A DNA stretch of 64,000 bases from Monomorium pharaonis (Eukaryota > Arthropoda > Insecta > Hymenoptera > Formicidae): assembly GCF_013373865.1 (NCBI RefSeq), contig NC_050470.1:19740889-19804888 (forward strand), in the 5' to 3' direction. The notes beneath the pieces were generated by a model that saw only the letters and a list, made by a program, of their open reading frames with translations, had not been told where the DNA came from and made no database searches. The translations under genes and the position numbers were made by a program. Positions 53,510 through 64,000 of this stretch are shown here, piece after piece (the stretch's first letter is position 1; each line of letters begins with the position of its first letter).

Positions 53510-53890
53510 GACTTAACACACTTGTTTAAAAAATTAAAAACCTATAAAAATCACATTTTTTTATGTCCGTAAATAATGGAAATTTCGAAAAATATTTCAG
53601 ATAAAAGTTGTAGATCTCATCAAAATGCACATTTTATTTTTATCATAAAGATAATAGTTTTTAAGAAAAACAATGTTAAATGTAACAAAACTTCATGTAA
53701 CTCATCTAACACAAATTGAATTTTATTAATTAATTTCAAGGCTAAACTTTCGTATCTAATCTTTCTCCGATTTTGATGAAATTTTATAGGCGTGTAGTAT
53801 TTACTAAATGTAGTCGAATGTCACAAAAACCAATGTACGGAAACGACTAGTTTTTAAAATATTTACTTTTTAATTATATGCGGCTTTTAC
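53510..53890. repeat. Dispersed repeat family R1, copy 2 (inverted)
   Basis: Inverse of the copies at 13610-13995 and 56640-56870: TTTATTTTTATCATAAAGATAA, GATTTTGATGAAATTTTATA, GTAGTATTTACTAAATGTA. It is more diverged than copy 1. Confidence 0.5.
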
Positions 53891-54428
53891 TTTTCATAAC
53901 ATAAAGCAAGGTCCACTCCTTTTTGCTTTAAGAGCAAAATAACGTTGTATTGTGTATAACTTGTTTGTTTTGATATTTTCAACATGAAGCGAGATTTATT
54001 CCCAGATAGCACAGAAATAAACGAAAATTCATAGAAAAGTTATTTTAAAAAATACTTGCAGAAGTAGAAAAGTGAATACATGAAGAATTCTTGAATAATT
54101 AGCCATAATTTATTCATCCCGAAATATTCCTTATAGGTTCATTGTAATTTTCATTATTCGCTGCTACCTGGCGTTTCGTGTGCAGTTTTCTTGTGAACAA
54201 AATGCACTGTCTTATAAATAAAAGGGCTCACCAAGAGCGCGGAAAGAAGTAAGATTTCGCCATTGACATAAAAGACTAAAATATGTCAGTCTGTACAAAG
54301 AATCGAGAACAATAAGAAAGATTATATGTTAATGTGTTAGCGCCAGTATTAATGTAATAAATTTAACCCTTCCAGAAGTATTAAGGTCAGATTTTCAGAT
54401 TAAGATCTTCAGATCAGTCTATTATTCT
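53891..54428. other. No recognised gene
   Basis: AT-rich sequence. Nothing recognised before the LTR-like block that starts at 54429. Confidence 0.45.
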
Positions 54429-55959
54429 TGTTACGTCCGGCACAGAAAAATTTCTTTTCTTTCTGGCCGCTCGTTAAAATTCTCCTCCCCTGTCGTACCA
54501 TCGGGTTGTGCGTGAGTGGAGAAAGAAGGAAGAAGGAACTGGAACATTCATCGGATTCTGTGTGGTAGATATATACATTCAAAAATAATGAATTGAACAA
54601 TCAAGGAATGCGAAGATCGATGCGGCCGCGATCAACTGCTGGGGCGCGCGCGCGCGATCGCGCGCGTGAGGCAGCCTCGTGCCTTCCATACGCCGCATGC
54701 GTGGAACACTTCCAAAGCGATTTATAGGATTAAGTTAAATAATTATTATAAAACCTTTGCGCGAATAGAGTGACGAAGGGAACTGTAAAATATAAAAAAG
54801 GGGCAATGAATCGCGGAACCCAGAAATGGTTACATGAGCACTATCAATCAAAATTATTTGTTAATATTTATTATTAATATATACTAATTAATTAAATAAA
54901 TTTTGTCTCAAACGTATATAACATTTTTTCAACATTGTTCCTTGCTCGATAGTTCGCCTTTTTTCAATCTTTCTGTTAAATGAACAAATATACTACTATA
55001 ATTAATATTATAGTAGTATTAATAGTACTACTATAAAATATATAAATTATAATACTCGAATTCCAGAGCGAACACGAGAAAGCAGTGTGCCTGAACCTAT
55101 TATAAAATTTCCTTTTTCATTCTTTCATTCTCTTTTCCTTCTTACATGGTACCGTGCTTGATCTGTCTGAGGCACGCTATCTATTAAAATATTTCCTTTT
55201 CTTCATTCCTCCATTTTCTCTTCCTTCTTACAGGGTACCGTGCTTGGTCTGTCTAAAGCACGCTACTGATTTTCCTTCTCTTCTTCCTCTATCTTTCCTT
55301 CTTTTCTATTTCACCCTCCCGATACATACTCCTATACCTGTCCTCCGGTAATCATACAAATCTGATTAAAAACATGGATAACCACGGTTTTAGGAGTCAT
55401 GGCCAGCGAAAAGCAAAGAGCCATTAAATATTAAAAGAAATTATACCATTCGCACGGGGAATTTTACCCATCGATGTTCGATAGACCGCAACAGACTCTC
55501 GCCAGGGTACCTATCGAATAACCCACTGTCACCGTTCGCTCTTTCCACTCCAAAAACCAACATAAAACCTCGCCCTCGGCAACCACCAAAGCCCCGAACG
55601 ATTGATGTCGTTCCCACCAGGATCCCGACGCGGCCCTTGCCTGTCAGGTGTCAAGCTCGCCCCCCCCCCCCGAGCACCAGCTCCACTTACCCTGACACCG
55701 GTGTCGAATAATTGAAAACGGGCCACTCCGCTGGTCTGTACATCTATTAATACCTCCCCCGGAGTATTCTGTAATTCACGGCCCTCCCGCGAAGGGAAAA
55801 AATTAAAAGAGATGTACAATAAAAATAGGAAATAAGACTATAAATAAAATGTACATAAAATAACTCGTTACTTTTTATTTATTCCCTCTTCCGGAGAAAA
55901 AAATCACAACCTCATTACGTCTCTCACCACACCCACTCACCCCTCTCTCGGACGTAACA
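54429..55959 (+). repeat. Solo LTR (Ty3/gypsy-type ends)
   Basis: Begins TGTTACGTCCG and ends CGGACGTAACA, an 11-base inverted end with TG...CA. A 5-bp duplication ATTCT flanks it (54424-54428 and 55960-55964). The inside has no ORF of note but holds a pair of ~84 bp tandem units (GGTACCGTGCTTG(A/G)TCTGTCT at about 55148 and 55233) and AATAAA signals near 55818 and 55845, which favour plus orientation. At 1531 bases it is long for a solo LTR. Confidence 0.65.
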
Positions 55960-56639
55960 ATTCTTAAATCTAAAATATAAGATTATCACAAATTTACTAA
56001 ATTATTCCAAGAAATAAAATAGCATCAAAAATCGTTTTATTCTACATTTAACAACTTTTTATTTAAGAATAAAATATTCCTTCTTTAATAATAAATATGT
56101 TTGGCGCTATATAGATCCTATTTCCTAATAGATCAAAGAGTAACAGCATTAAATCCAGAAATCTTCTGTAAATGTACATTTTTGATCAAACAAGTAATTC
56201 TGTACGAATACTTTGAGAAGTTCTGAGAAATTCCAACAAATAATTCTGTATAAATACTTTGAGAAGTTCTGAGAAATTATAATCATGGTGCACGTACTTC
56301 CTATGTCATTCTTAAATTATTCTTCTATAAATTCCTAAGAAATGACAGTTCAGAAAGGACGAACATTTTGTGAAATCTTTAAGAATAAACTATGCTATCA
56401 GGGTTTCTTTTTGCTTCGTAAGCAAAATCACGTTGTAATAGCCATAGAGATCCAATCGACCACGTTGCGATGTCAAATTTGAAATTGTGGCCGAACAGCA
56501 ACTTAAAATTGATTTGGTTTAAAGTTAGAAAAAAATACGGGAAGACTTCGCCCCTTATGTGCCCACGCGTTCTCTGTATCACGTGAGTTTGCGACTTTAC
56601 ACGTAAAACAAAATTCACCCACACTTGCTCCCTGCTTAC
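55960..56639. other. No recognised gene
   Basis: AT-rich. A direct duplication of about 45 bases (AATTCTGTACGAATACTTTGAGAAG and close copy, 56190-56280). A minus-strand open stretch 56379-56702 has GC-richer, protein-like composition but no motif I recognise. Confidence 0.4.
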
Positions 56640-56870
56640 AACCTTAAAATTAACTATTGAAACTCGATTTGTGTTGGAATAATTATGTAAAGTTTTGAAC
56701 ATTTAACGTTGTTTTCCTCAAAAACTACTATCTTTATGGCAAAAATCAATGGGACATTAAATGTGTATTTCGATAAGATCTATAACTTTTATCTGAAGTA
56801 TTTTTTGAAATTCTCATTATTTACAAAAATAAATAGAAAAAAACCATAATTTTTATGAGTTTCTGGTGTG
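56640..56870. repeat. Dispersed repeat family R1, copy 3
   Basis: Same order and orientation as copy 1: AACTCGATTTGTGTTGGA, CTTTATGGCAAAAATCAAT, AAGTATTTTTTGAAATTC. In both places a GTTTGCGACTTT/ACACGTAAA stretch lies just beside it. Confidence 0.6.
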
Positions 56871-56889
56871 AATTTTTAATAAAATTTCT

Positions 56890-57008
56890 TTTGTGTAAAT
56901 GCACCGTGTGCAAATGCACCATTTAAACCGTGCGCAAGATATCGTGTCCAAAAGCACCGTGTCCATTTGAACCATGTGTAAGTGCACCACTCCCGTGCGC
57001 GCGCGCGC

Positions 57009-57068
<60 letters not shown>

Positions 57069-57075
57069 TGTGTAT
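56890..57075. repeat. Short degenerate repeats plus (GC)n(GT)n
   Basis: Variants of GTGTAAATGCACC / GTGTCCATTTGAACC repeat about eight times (56890-56990), followed by (GC)n and (GT)n to about 57067. The layout mirrors 16006-16200: short GTGTCC-type repeats leading into a purine-pyrimidine alternating tract. Confidence 0.6.
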
Positions 57076-57179
57076 TATAATCCACGTAAACGCGTATCGC
57101 GTGTAAAAATAAGGTTGTATTATTAAAAGTTCCGTGATTGTTATGTGTAATGTGTAATATCTTTGGTAAATGTGCATAA

Positions 57180-57699
57180 GTGGCTACTGGAGCAAAAAAT
57201 CAATTTTTTTTAATACCAATTAACAAAACTACTATAGAAATAAAATGTAAAAATTTTAGACTTAAAGCTTTCACAGTCATTAACTTGCTTTCATTCGAAA
57301 GGGCTTCCAGATACATGCCGCGTCCTGGTACAGCGTTGCGCAGAAGTTTCGCAAACGTTGCAGTTCGCATCATCAGGGCTAGGAGCTCCGATACTGAGGT
57401 TTCTTGGATTGTAACCATCCTTATATACCCCTTGTCCTGGTGGTAAAGATGGAGGTGAGGGGAGGGGACGAAGTTGTTTGTCCAATGGTAGCACAGTTCA
57501 TTGGCCTACTATTGGTCAACTGTTGGCCAATCTTAATATAATATTGGCAATTTGCCAATTAATATGTGCTGTTTGAAAATATTTTTAATTGATCAATTAA
57601 AAAACCGAAAGAAAAGTGTGCCAAATCAGGCTTGTCTAATAACCTTTATTACGGTTAAGGTTAACCTTAACCGTAATAAAAGTTATAGAAATGTTTCAA
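57180..57699. other. No recognised gene
   Basis: Includes a GC-richer patch (57300-57480) and a perfect palindrome near 57649-57677 (GGTTAAGGTTAACCTTAACC). It is probably 3' flank or tail of the neighbouring PLE. Confidence 0.35.
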
Positions 57700-58800
57700 A
57701 ATTTCTACACTTTCACGATGTTTTCTGGAAAAGTAACCTTGAGAAGGAGCTAGCGTTATAGCTCTTTCGTATTGCACGGAGTGCTAGTCCAGTCTCTATC
57801 CAATGTTCGGCTAAGGCTGATTGAGAAAAGTGACCGTATTTGGTACACCGTTGATGTTCTTTAATTCGTATACTAATCTTTCTCCCGGTTGCTATTTGTA
57901 CAGTCTGTACACTTTTCGGCAAGAACAGGGAATTTTGTATGCACCTGGTGATTCTAAGGTGTCTGATCCTTCGGATTAGGAAGTAACTAGAGGATCTTCT
58001 CTTGTGGTTTGAAGATCACTTTTATATTGTCTACGAAAAATTTTGCTGATGCGTTCTGTCGTACCTTGAAAATACGGAAGAAAAGCCATCTTGTTCTCTT
58101 CTGTTTCTTTTTCTTCCTCTTCATTCGGCGTCCCGATGTTATTGAGACTGAAGATTTTATTCTTCAATCTTTGGATTGTTTGACTAATGTTTTTACTACT
58201 ATATCCATTTTTTGTTAAAAATTGATTAAGATGTTTTAATTCCCCATTTAATGAAGTTTGTGCAAAAATTTTAAGGGCTCTATATACCAGTAAACTAATG
58301 ACTGAATTCTTTTGCAAAGGATGATGGTGAAAGATGGCGTAAAAATATCGATCTGTGTGTGTTGGTTTTCGATTGACCTGATGGCTTAAAGTACTATCTC
58401 CGTTCCTTCTAACCAATACATTTAAAAAAGGGATTTGGTTGTTTTGTTCTACTTCCATTGTAAACTGAATGTTAGGATGATGACAGTTGAAAAAGGCAAG
58501 AAATTGAGGAAGGTTATCTCTGCCATGGCTCCAAATCAAAAAGTGTCATCAACATATCGGAACCATATAGATGATTTACAAGGTGCATTTTTTAGAATTT
58601 AATTATCAAAATGTTCCATAAAGATATTTGCGATGATGGGTAAGATGAGAGAGCCTATTGCTGCTCCAGAAGTTTGTTCAAAGAATTCTCTTTAGAACTA
58701 AAAGTAAGTTGACGTTAAACAATGTTCTATTAATGGAAAGAGGTTCGGAGAAATTCTGTCGGATTTCCTGATAATGTTCAAAGTGTCCTGGACTGGAACA
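57700..58800 (-). pseudogene. Penelope-like element copy D
   Basis: Minus-strand order: RT end with RYVDDTF (YVDD at 58545-58556), a frame change, then the open piece 57976-58539 (IPFLNVLVRRNGDSTLSHQV, RKPTHTDRYFYA, LKHLNQFLTKNGYS), a linker, then a damaged GIY-YIG part near 57810-57950 (AYKIPC, TRIKEH-like, SALAEHWIETG). Stops and frameshifts make it inactive. It belongs to a different PLE subfamily from copies A/B and C, judging from the divergent linker and nuclease. Confidence 0.7.
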
Positions 58801-59947
58801 TTTGTGAACAATGAGACTATATCAAATCTTATAAGATATCATTAGATATTTATGTGTAATCTGAGCAGGCTGCTTGAAATGGTGAATCTTTTGTTGATTT
58901 CAATAAAATTAGCGCGTATATCCGCTATATTCTGATCAGTAAGTGCAAATTTCCACCAATGAATTTCAGAGCTACATGATGTGCAAAATCCAACCGTCAA
59001 TTTCCATGTGGTGCACATCGAATCACCCCGATGAGGGCGGTATAACTGAGTTAAACACAAATAAAATTAATGTGTAATATCATATTGATACTCATAATTC
59101 ATTATATTAAAAAAAATCCGTATTTATTCGCTAAAATAGCCTAAAATGCAGTGCAAATTTCAAACTCGTGTGTAGTCAATAAAAAACATCGTATCAATAT
59201 ATTTTAAGTGCTTAGAAAAGAATAAACTTTAAAAATCTGGATTAATATTAGCAAGATTTTAACGAGAAACTCGTGAAAAATAATAACAAACTTTTACTTT
59301 TTTCAAGTAAAAAAAACATGTTGATTTTCATGCAATACAAAAGGTTCACACTTAACAAATCCAACTTTCGCCTAGAGATTCTCAAAGTAGAGTCTTTGCC
59401 CTTTAATTGAAAATAATGTATATGTAATTTAGTTAATTTTTCGCAAAGTTGCATCACTTTGAAAATTGCTTAAAAATTCGGTCAAAATTTGTGTCTTGTT
59501 TTTTTACCCACTGTACTATAGTAATGCAAACGCCACATGGTAGCAGATACGCAAGATGGAATTTCGTCCCTCATGCTGGCAACTTGTAGAGACACCTACA
59601 AGATTGATAACAATGACGACAACGACGTATCTTTAATAAAATTTTGACATTTCGGATTTTGCGTCGCAATACCTCCACTCATACGGCATGTAGAAAAAAA
59701 ATAAAAAGTTTTCTTATATAAATCGACCCCAAGCTTTCAATCGAGCCTAGTTCAAACTCGATCGGTTTAGTCGTTTTTGAGATCCAATAATCTCGAGTGC
59801 TCGCCAGTTGCGTATTCACGTAAAGAACACGGTCTCGCGCTGCGCGTTCACTTGGCGCAAACCGTTACCGTGTCTCTTGATATACTTTTTTTGACCTTAT
59901 CAACCTGTGTAAATCGTGGAACATTAAAAATAAATATATAATCTTAC
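58801..59947. other. No recognised gene
   Basis: Several short open frames on the minus strand (for example near 58842-59060) have no identifiable motif. This may be intronic between the two candidate exons. Confidence 0.35.
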
Positions 59948-60099
59948 TTGTAAAATCGTCTTCAAGGTACACGTGGAACTGTCTGCATATAATTTAGTTC
60001 TTTGTATCGCACAATCCTCCGCATCGGTATCACCAGAGTCCCTTTCAATTCCTTCATCGTCAGTTTCTTGTAGACGGTCTTCTATATCACCTTCGCAAG
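59948..60099 (-). CDS. Candidate internal host exon (about 50 codons)
   Basis: On the minus strand an AT-rich tract ending TATTATTAG precedes the exon and GTAAGA follows. The 152 bases are open; the first two bases complete a split codon and the end is at a codon boundary. The peptide is acidic in its first part (EGDIEDRLQETDDEGIERD, then SGDTDAEDC) and mixed in its second (RTKLYADSSTCTLKTILQ). Not recognised. Phase at the 3' side (0) matches the candidate exon at 48002-48214 downstream in the same direction. Confidence 0.45.
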
Positions 60100-60890
60100 C
60101 TAATAATATAATTATACGGTATTTTAATTTTGTTTGAAACAAAAACAAATTTTAATCATTTAATTAATTTAAATTTTTGTAAAAATATATCATATTAGAT
60201 ATTATTAAGATTGGAAGATAATATGTAATGCTGCTACTGTTATCATTACTTATAGTACATTTTTGCATAACATTTTTGAGTAACGATGACGAATTTAGAT
60301 GTTGCTTTAATTCCCTTCACATGATCATCTTCACATTTATTCAATTTTGTACACCTCTTCAGTGCACGAATACAATAATTGGTATACTAGATCAAAGATT
60401 AAGAATTATTAATAAAATTGTTTTTTACACGCACACACGCACGTACACTTTAAATATTGAAAGAATATTGTAAATATTATGTATTATATTTTGTATTTTA
60501 GATTGTGTTTAAATATTATTAGTATTCACAAAGCTATATGTAAAACGTTAACTAGATTTTCAATACTAGAAGACTATTTTTAACAACATTTACTAACAAC
60601 ACAAAACAATTTGAGAATATGTGCCATTAAAGTTTATTTAACATTTTTATCATTAATTTAAGTTTAAAAGCAATGTCTACTAAAAATTTTCAACATAATT
60701 ATGTGTTTGTAAATTACAATCTCAATTTCTGTAAAAATAAATATATTAAAAATATAAATATTAATATAAAAAATTTTATAAATTAGAAAAATTTAATAGA
60801 ATATCTAAAATCTGTTTTCATACCTTATCATTTTTGAAACGTTTCAAAATTATGAAAATCCGCAAAATACGTGGCTTAATCATTTCAAAG
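60100..60890. other. No recognised gene
   Basis: AT-rich and noncoding. It lies upstream (minus strand) of the candidate exon. Confidence 0.45.
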
Positions 60891-61615
60891 CAGTGCTCGA
60901 GTTTAATTGCCCTTTTCGAGCCGATTCCCGATGCAACGTCTTCTCTACCCCCACTACCACTAGCGGCTCGGCGGTCAAGGCGAGAATCGCGCGTGTGACG
61001 CTGTGTCTTAGGAACGTCGAGCGTCCTTACAAGAGAGTACCTTGCGCCACAACAATTCTTATTACAATTATCTTTATTAAATAAATTTTTTCATATATAT
61101 AATAATGCACTTAATTTTCTATTATTAATGTATTATAAGTTATGTTCTATAATAATGTTGTGTAATGACATAATATATAAACTAAAATTTACAATAGTTT
61201 TCCGCATCACCCGTGAAGCACTTAGTCCACTAAAAAATAATAAAGATCATGAGTGTGCAGGAAAACAAAATTTTATATATTGTAATATATATAAAAACAA
61301 GAAAAAAATCGGAAAAAAACCGAAAAAATCAATTTATGTAAAAATTTTAACTTGATCTTCTGGATCGTTTACATGATTCTACAAGGGATGGTATATCCAT
61401 AGAAATTTTAGAAGTACTAGCTCGCATCAGCGGAGACAATGCAATGAGTCCCCAGATGCACACAGTAAACGGGCACAGCAGGCTGAGTGAAACGGATACA
61501 ATAACGAACGGACACAGACCAAACAGACACAGTAACAAACGGACGCAGTGCAAAACAGACACAATAACAAACGGACAGAGTGCGAAACGGACAGTCGCAA
61601 ATCCATGCGGAGAAT

Positions 61616-61698
<83 letters not shown>

Positions 61699-61717
61699 AC
61701 GCGCACGCGCACGCGCA

Positions 61718-61765
<48 letters not shown>

Positions 61766-62381
61766 CGAGGGGTACAAGGGGGGCTTCGCCTCCCTCCCGC
61801 ACCCACCCCGTCGGTAGGGGTGCCCTGAAGTCACAATCCATGTGGTAAGTTCGTTTGTTACTGTGTCCGTTTGGTCTGAGTCCGTCTGTTACTGTGTCCG
61901 TTTCACTTAGCCTGTGTCCGTTTATTACTGTGCGCATCTGGGACGTTCCCGGACAATGATACATCGCTCAAAGAAGAACGTTTTTCCAATTTCATCAATT
62001 TTATTTTAGAAAAAAATAGCATTCACATAAATATATGATGAATGCTCACTTCACGGGTGATGCAAAAAACTATTATAAATTCTAGTTTATATATTTTGTT
62101 ATTACACAATGTTATTGTAGAACATAACTTATAATACATTAACAATAAAAAATTAAGTGTAGCATTATTTATAAAAACAAAAATTATTTAATAAGAATAA
62201 TTTTAATTAGAATTTTTGTAGCGCAGGCTACTCTGTCGTATGTAGGGACGCTCGACGCTCCTGAGACACAGTGTCACGCGCGCGATCATTACCTCAGCCG
62301 CCGAGCCGCGAGCGGTAGTGGAGGTAGAGAAGGCGTTGCATCGAAAATCGGCTCGAAAAGAGCAACTAAACTCGAGTACTG
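60891..62381. mobile_element. 1.5 kb element with ~330 bp terminal inverted repeats
   Basis: The left end CAGTGCTCGAGTTTA and right end TAAACTCGAGTACTG are inverse. Pairing continues through the GC-rich block (ACGTCGAGCGTCCTTAC versus GTAGGGACGCTCGACGCTCC) to about 61225 and 62045 (TTTCCGCATCACCCGTGAAG versus CTTCACGGGTGATGC). Flanks TTTCAAAG and TTTCAGAC are only partly alike, so target duplication is uncertain. A MITE (61449-61944) is nested in the centre. Confidence 0.65.
61449..61944. mobile_element. 496 bp MITE of the CCAGATGCGCAC family with large (CA)n core
   Basis: Ends TCCCCAGATGC and GCGCATCTGGGA. Arms share GCAGGCTGAGTGAAACGGA and AACGGACACAG(TAAC) repeats with 48723-48938. The core is about 145 bases of (CA)n with (CG) interruptions (61620-61768), followed by GGGGGGCTTCGCCTCCCTCC and CACCCCGTCGGTAGGGGTG. 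Confidence 0.75.
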
Positions 62382-64000
62382 TTTCAGACGGTTAATTACT
62401 CCACTCTCTTAATCGATTTTTTTCTTAATAAACTTTATTTGAATTCCTTAAAACCTACATTCCTCGAATACTTTATTGATATTTGATGATTTGACAAAGT
62501 TATAAACAAAAGAAGAAATAGCGCATACATTAAAATCGAAACGCTTGAGAAGGTTAGGTACCTACATTTCTAGTCAATAAAGATTATTACATTAAAATGT
62601 TCTTAATTCCGTATAACAAAAATAAAATTTTAACTTTTACATTAATGATAAAAATGTTAAATATTTTTATTTATTTATAAATTACAAATGCAATGTAAAT
62701 CAAAATGATCACCTGAGTAGATCACTTTAAACGCTGCGTCATGTACATGCATGTCGGTTTTCTAAAGTATGGTTAGAAATTCTTTCTGTCAAAATGTTCT
62801 ACCATAACATCTAACAGACTCGAGAGAAAAAAAAAATCTGTTCGTCAAAATAAAAATAATTGATCAGATGGAACACTGTTTAAAAGCAAGGGTAAAAAAA
62901 ATTAACAAGGAGGTTATACGTAAGATTTGAATTACACGCGAATGATCTTCACAACTCCACATCAAACATAACCTACGTACTTAACTTTTTAATTGTAAAT
63001 ATCTTTAAAAAACGGTCGATTATTAACATTATTCTTGTCACGAATAAACAGATTATGATTCCATCTTTCTACTCTCAAAATTTTGTTACTCTCGCAAATG
63101 TTTTCAGCGAAAAAATATACTACTTTCGATGAAAAATCTTACAATTCAAATAAGAGCAATGCCAACTAACTCTGCAATTAATTGCATTTTTCTCTAATAT
63201 TTAATCAGCAATACGATCTAAAATTTCGTGTACATACGTATTTTAGCACGACAACAATGTGTGCAAGTATTAGGACTATCTGAAATATTTTGTAAATGTA
63301 TCGGGCGACCTTAATACAATATGTTTATCGTATGTTTATAAATAAGAAAGTTCATAAATACACAAGTTATTATCAGGGTACATTCTATTAATAATTGTAC
63401 TGTTCATATATATTTATTTGGACTTGTACATAATTATGAGATAAGACTGAAATTGCAGAGTATTACTTTATTAAGTTATTTTATCATTAAACATATATTG
63501 TGATCATTACAATTAAAAAAATGTTTCAAAAATAAAATAATGAAAATCAAAATTAAATCACCAAGATATCTATTGACAAAAAAGATATCTATTGACAGAT
63601 ATCTATTGACAATTATAAGCAGCCGTACAACTGTGCTGCAGATAAAAGTCAGAATAACAATACTTGAAAATTAAAAAAATAAAAATTAATCAAGAAAACA
63701 AAATTTATTATACGATTTAAAATTATTACATTTTATATTAATTAGTAATTCATATAATTTTAAAATTTATTATTATACTTTAACATTACAAAAAAGTAAT
63801 AAACTTCTTCTTACTAAATAATATAATGTTTTTTAATATTAATAATGATTAACGATAATGAAATACTTTCTACAAAAGTTTAACAATAATACGTTATTCT
63901 ACAAAAGTTTAACAATACGTTACTTTTATAAAGTTTTCCATCCGAGACATTATTAGAAGAAGCAAGAAAGTGATAATTTTTTTTACCTCGATTACAGTTT
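62382..64000. other. AT-rich sequence without recognised genes
   Basis: No gene seen. Small tandem repeats: AGATATCTATTGACA three times at about 63563-63612, and CTACAAAAGTTTAACAATA twice at about 63871-63915. Confidence 0.5.

Noticed and set aside
56379..56702. 107-codon minus-strand ORF as a host exon
   Set aside because: It overlaps dispersed repeat R1 at its start and has no clear splice sites or family motif.
61347..61964. 205-codon ORF and several overlapping His/Thr or Cys/Val-repeat ORFs
   Set aside because: They are readings of the (CA)n core of a MITE, open in many frames because of the dinucleotide repeat.

Overview
This window looks like an insect nuclear genome, possibly hymenopteran (an ant is a guess). 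It is AT-rich, has no operon-like gene packing, and is dominated by nested eukaryotic transposable elements: Ty3/gypsy (errantivirus-like), BEL/Pao-like, Penelope-like (PLE), piggyBac-like, Mutator-like, hAT-type, Helitron-like, and many inverted-repeat (foldback/MITE) elements. Host coding sequence is nearly absent. Only two candidate internal exons, both on the minus strand (48002-48214 and 59948-60099), have coding content and matching splice sites. Their phases are compatible, so they could belong to one gene with a long TE-filled intron.

Layout. 1-7000: AT-rich DNA, a deleted piggyBac copy, a BEL/Pao-like LTR, and a 2.5 kb TTAA-flanked palindrome built from two outward-facing piggyBac 3' ends. 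7000-12200: (GA)n, two opposed Helitron-type 3' ends and, between them, a ~15-copy array of a ~164 bp repeat. 12200-20685: two PLE copies, one broken by a 1 kb foldback carrying tRNA-like sequence, and a GA-rich (minus strand) block broken by two smaller elements. 20686-30199: a 9.5 kb env-bearing Ty3/gypsy element on the minus strand with apparently identical 737 bp LTRs, inserted in a PLE. 32252-38924: a related but dead element without env, inserted at the start of a Mutator-like transposase pseudogene (38926-40705). 42250-45040: a 2.8 kb foldback. 45147-47707: a PLE flanked by inverted copies of its own 3' part. 48000-64000: two candidate exons among foldbacks, MITEs, a solo LTR and another PLE.

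Main points of interest. (1) In both gypsy elements gag-protease and pol share one reading frame, separated by a single in-frame UGA at the same protein position; in the intact copy the context is UGA-CAA-CUA, which fits the viral readthrough pattern stop-CAR-YYA. (2) The intact element carries, between pol and env, a 129-codon acidic ORF on the opposite (antisense) strand. (3) The older element has lost part of U5 at its 5' LTR/primer-site junction, apparently through an 8-bp direct repeat. (4) Many unrelated repeats here have the same inverted-dimer form.

Limits: all family calls come from motif reading without database searches; boundaries of degenerate repeats are approximate.
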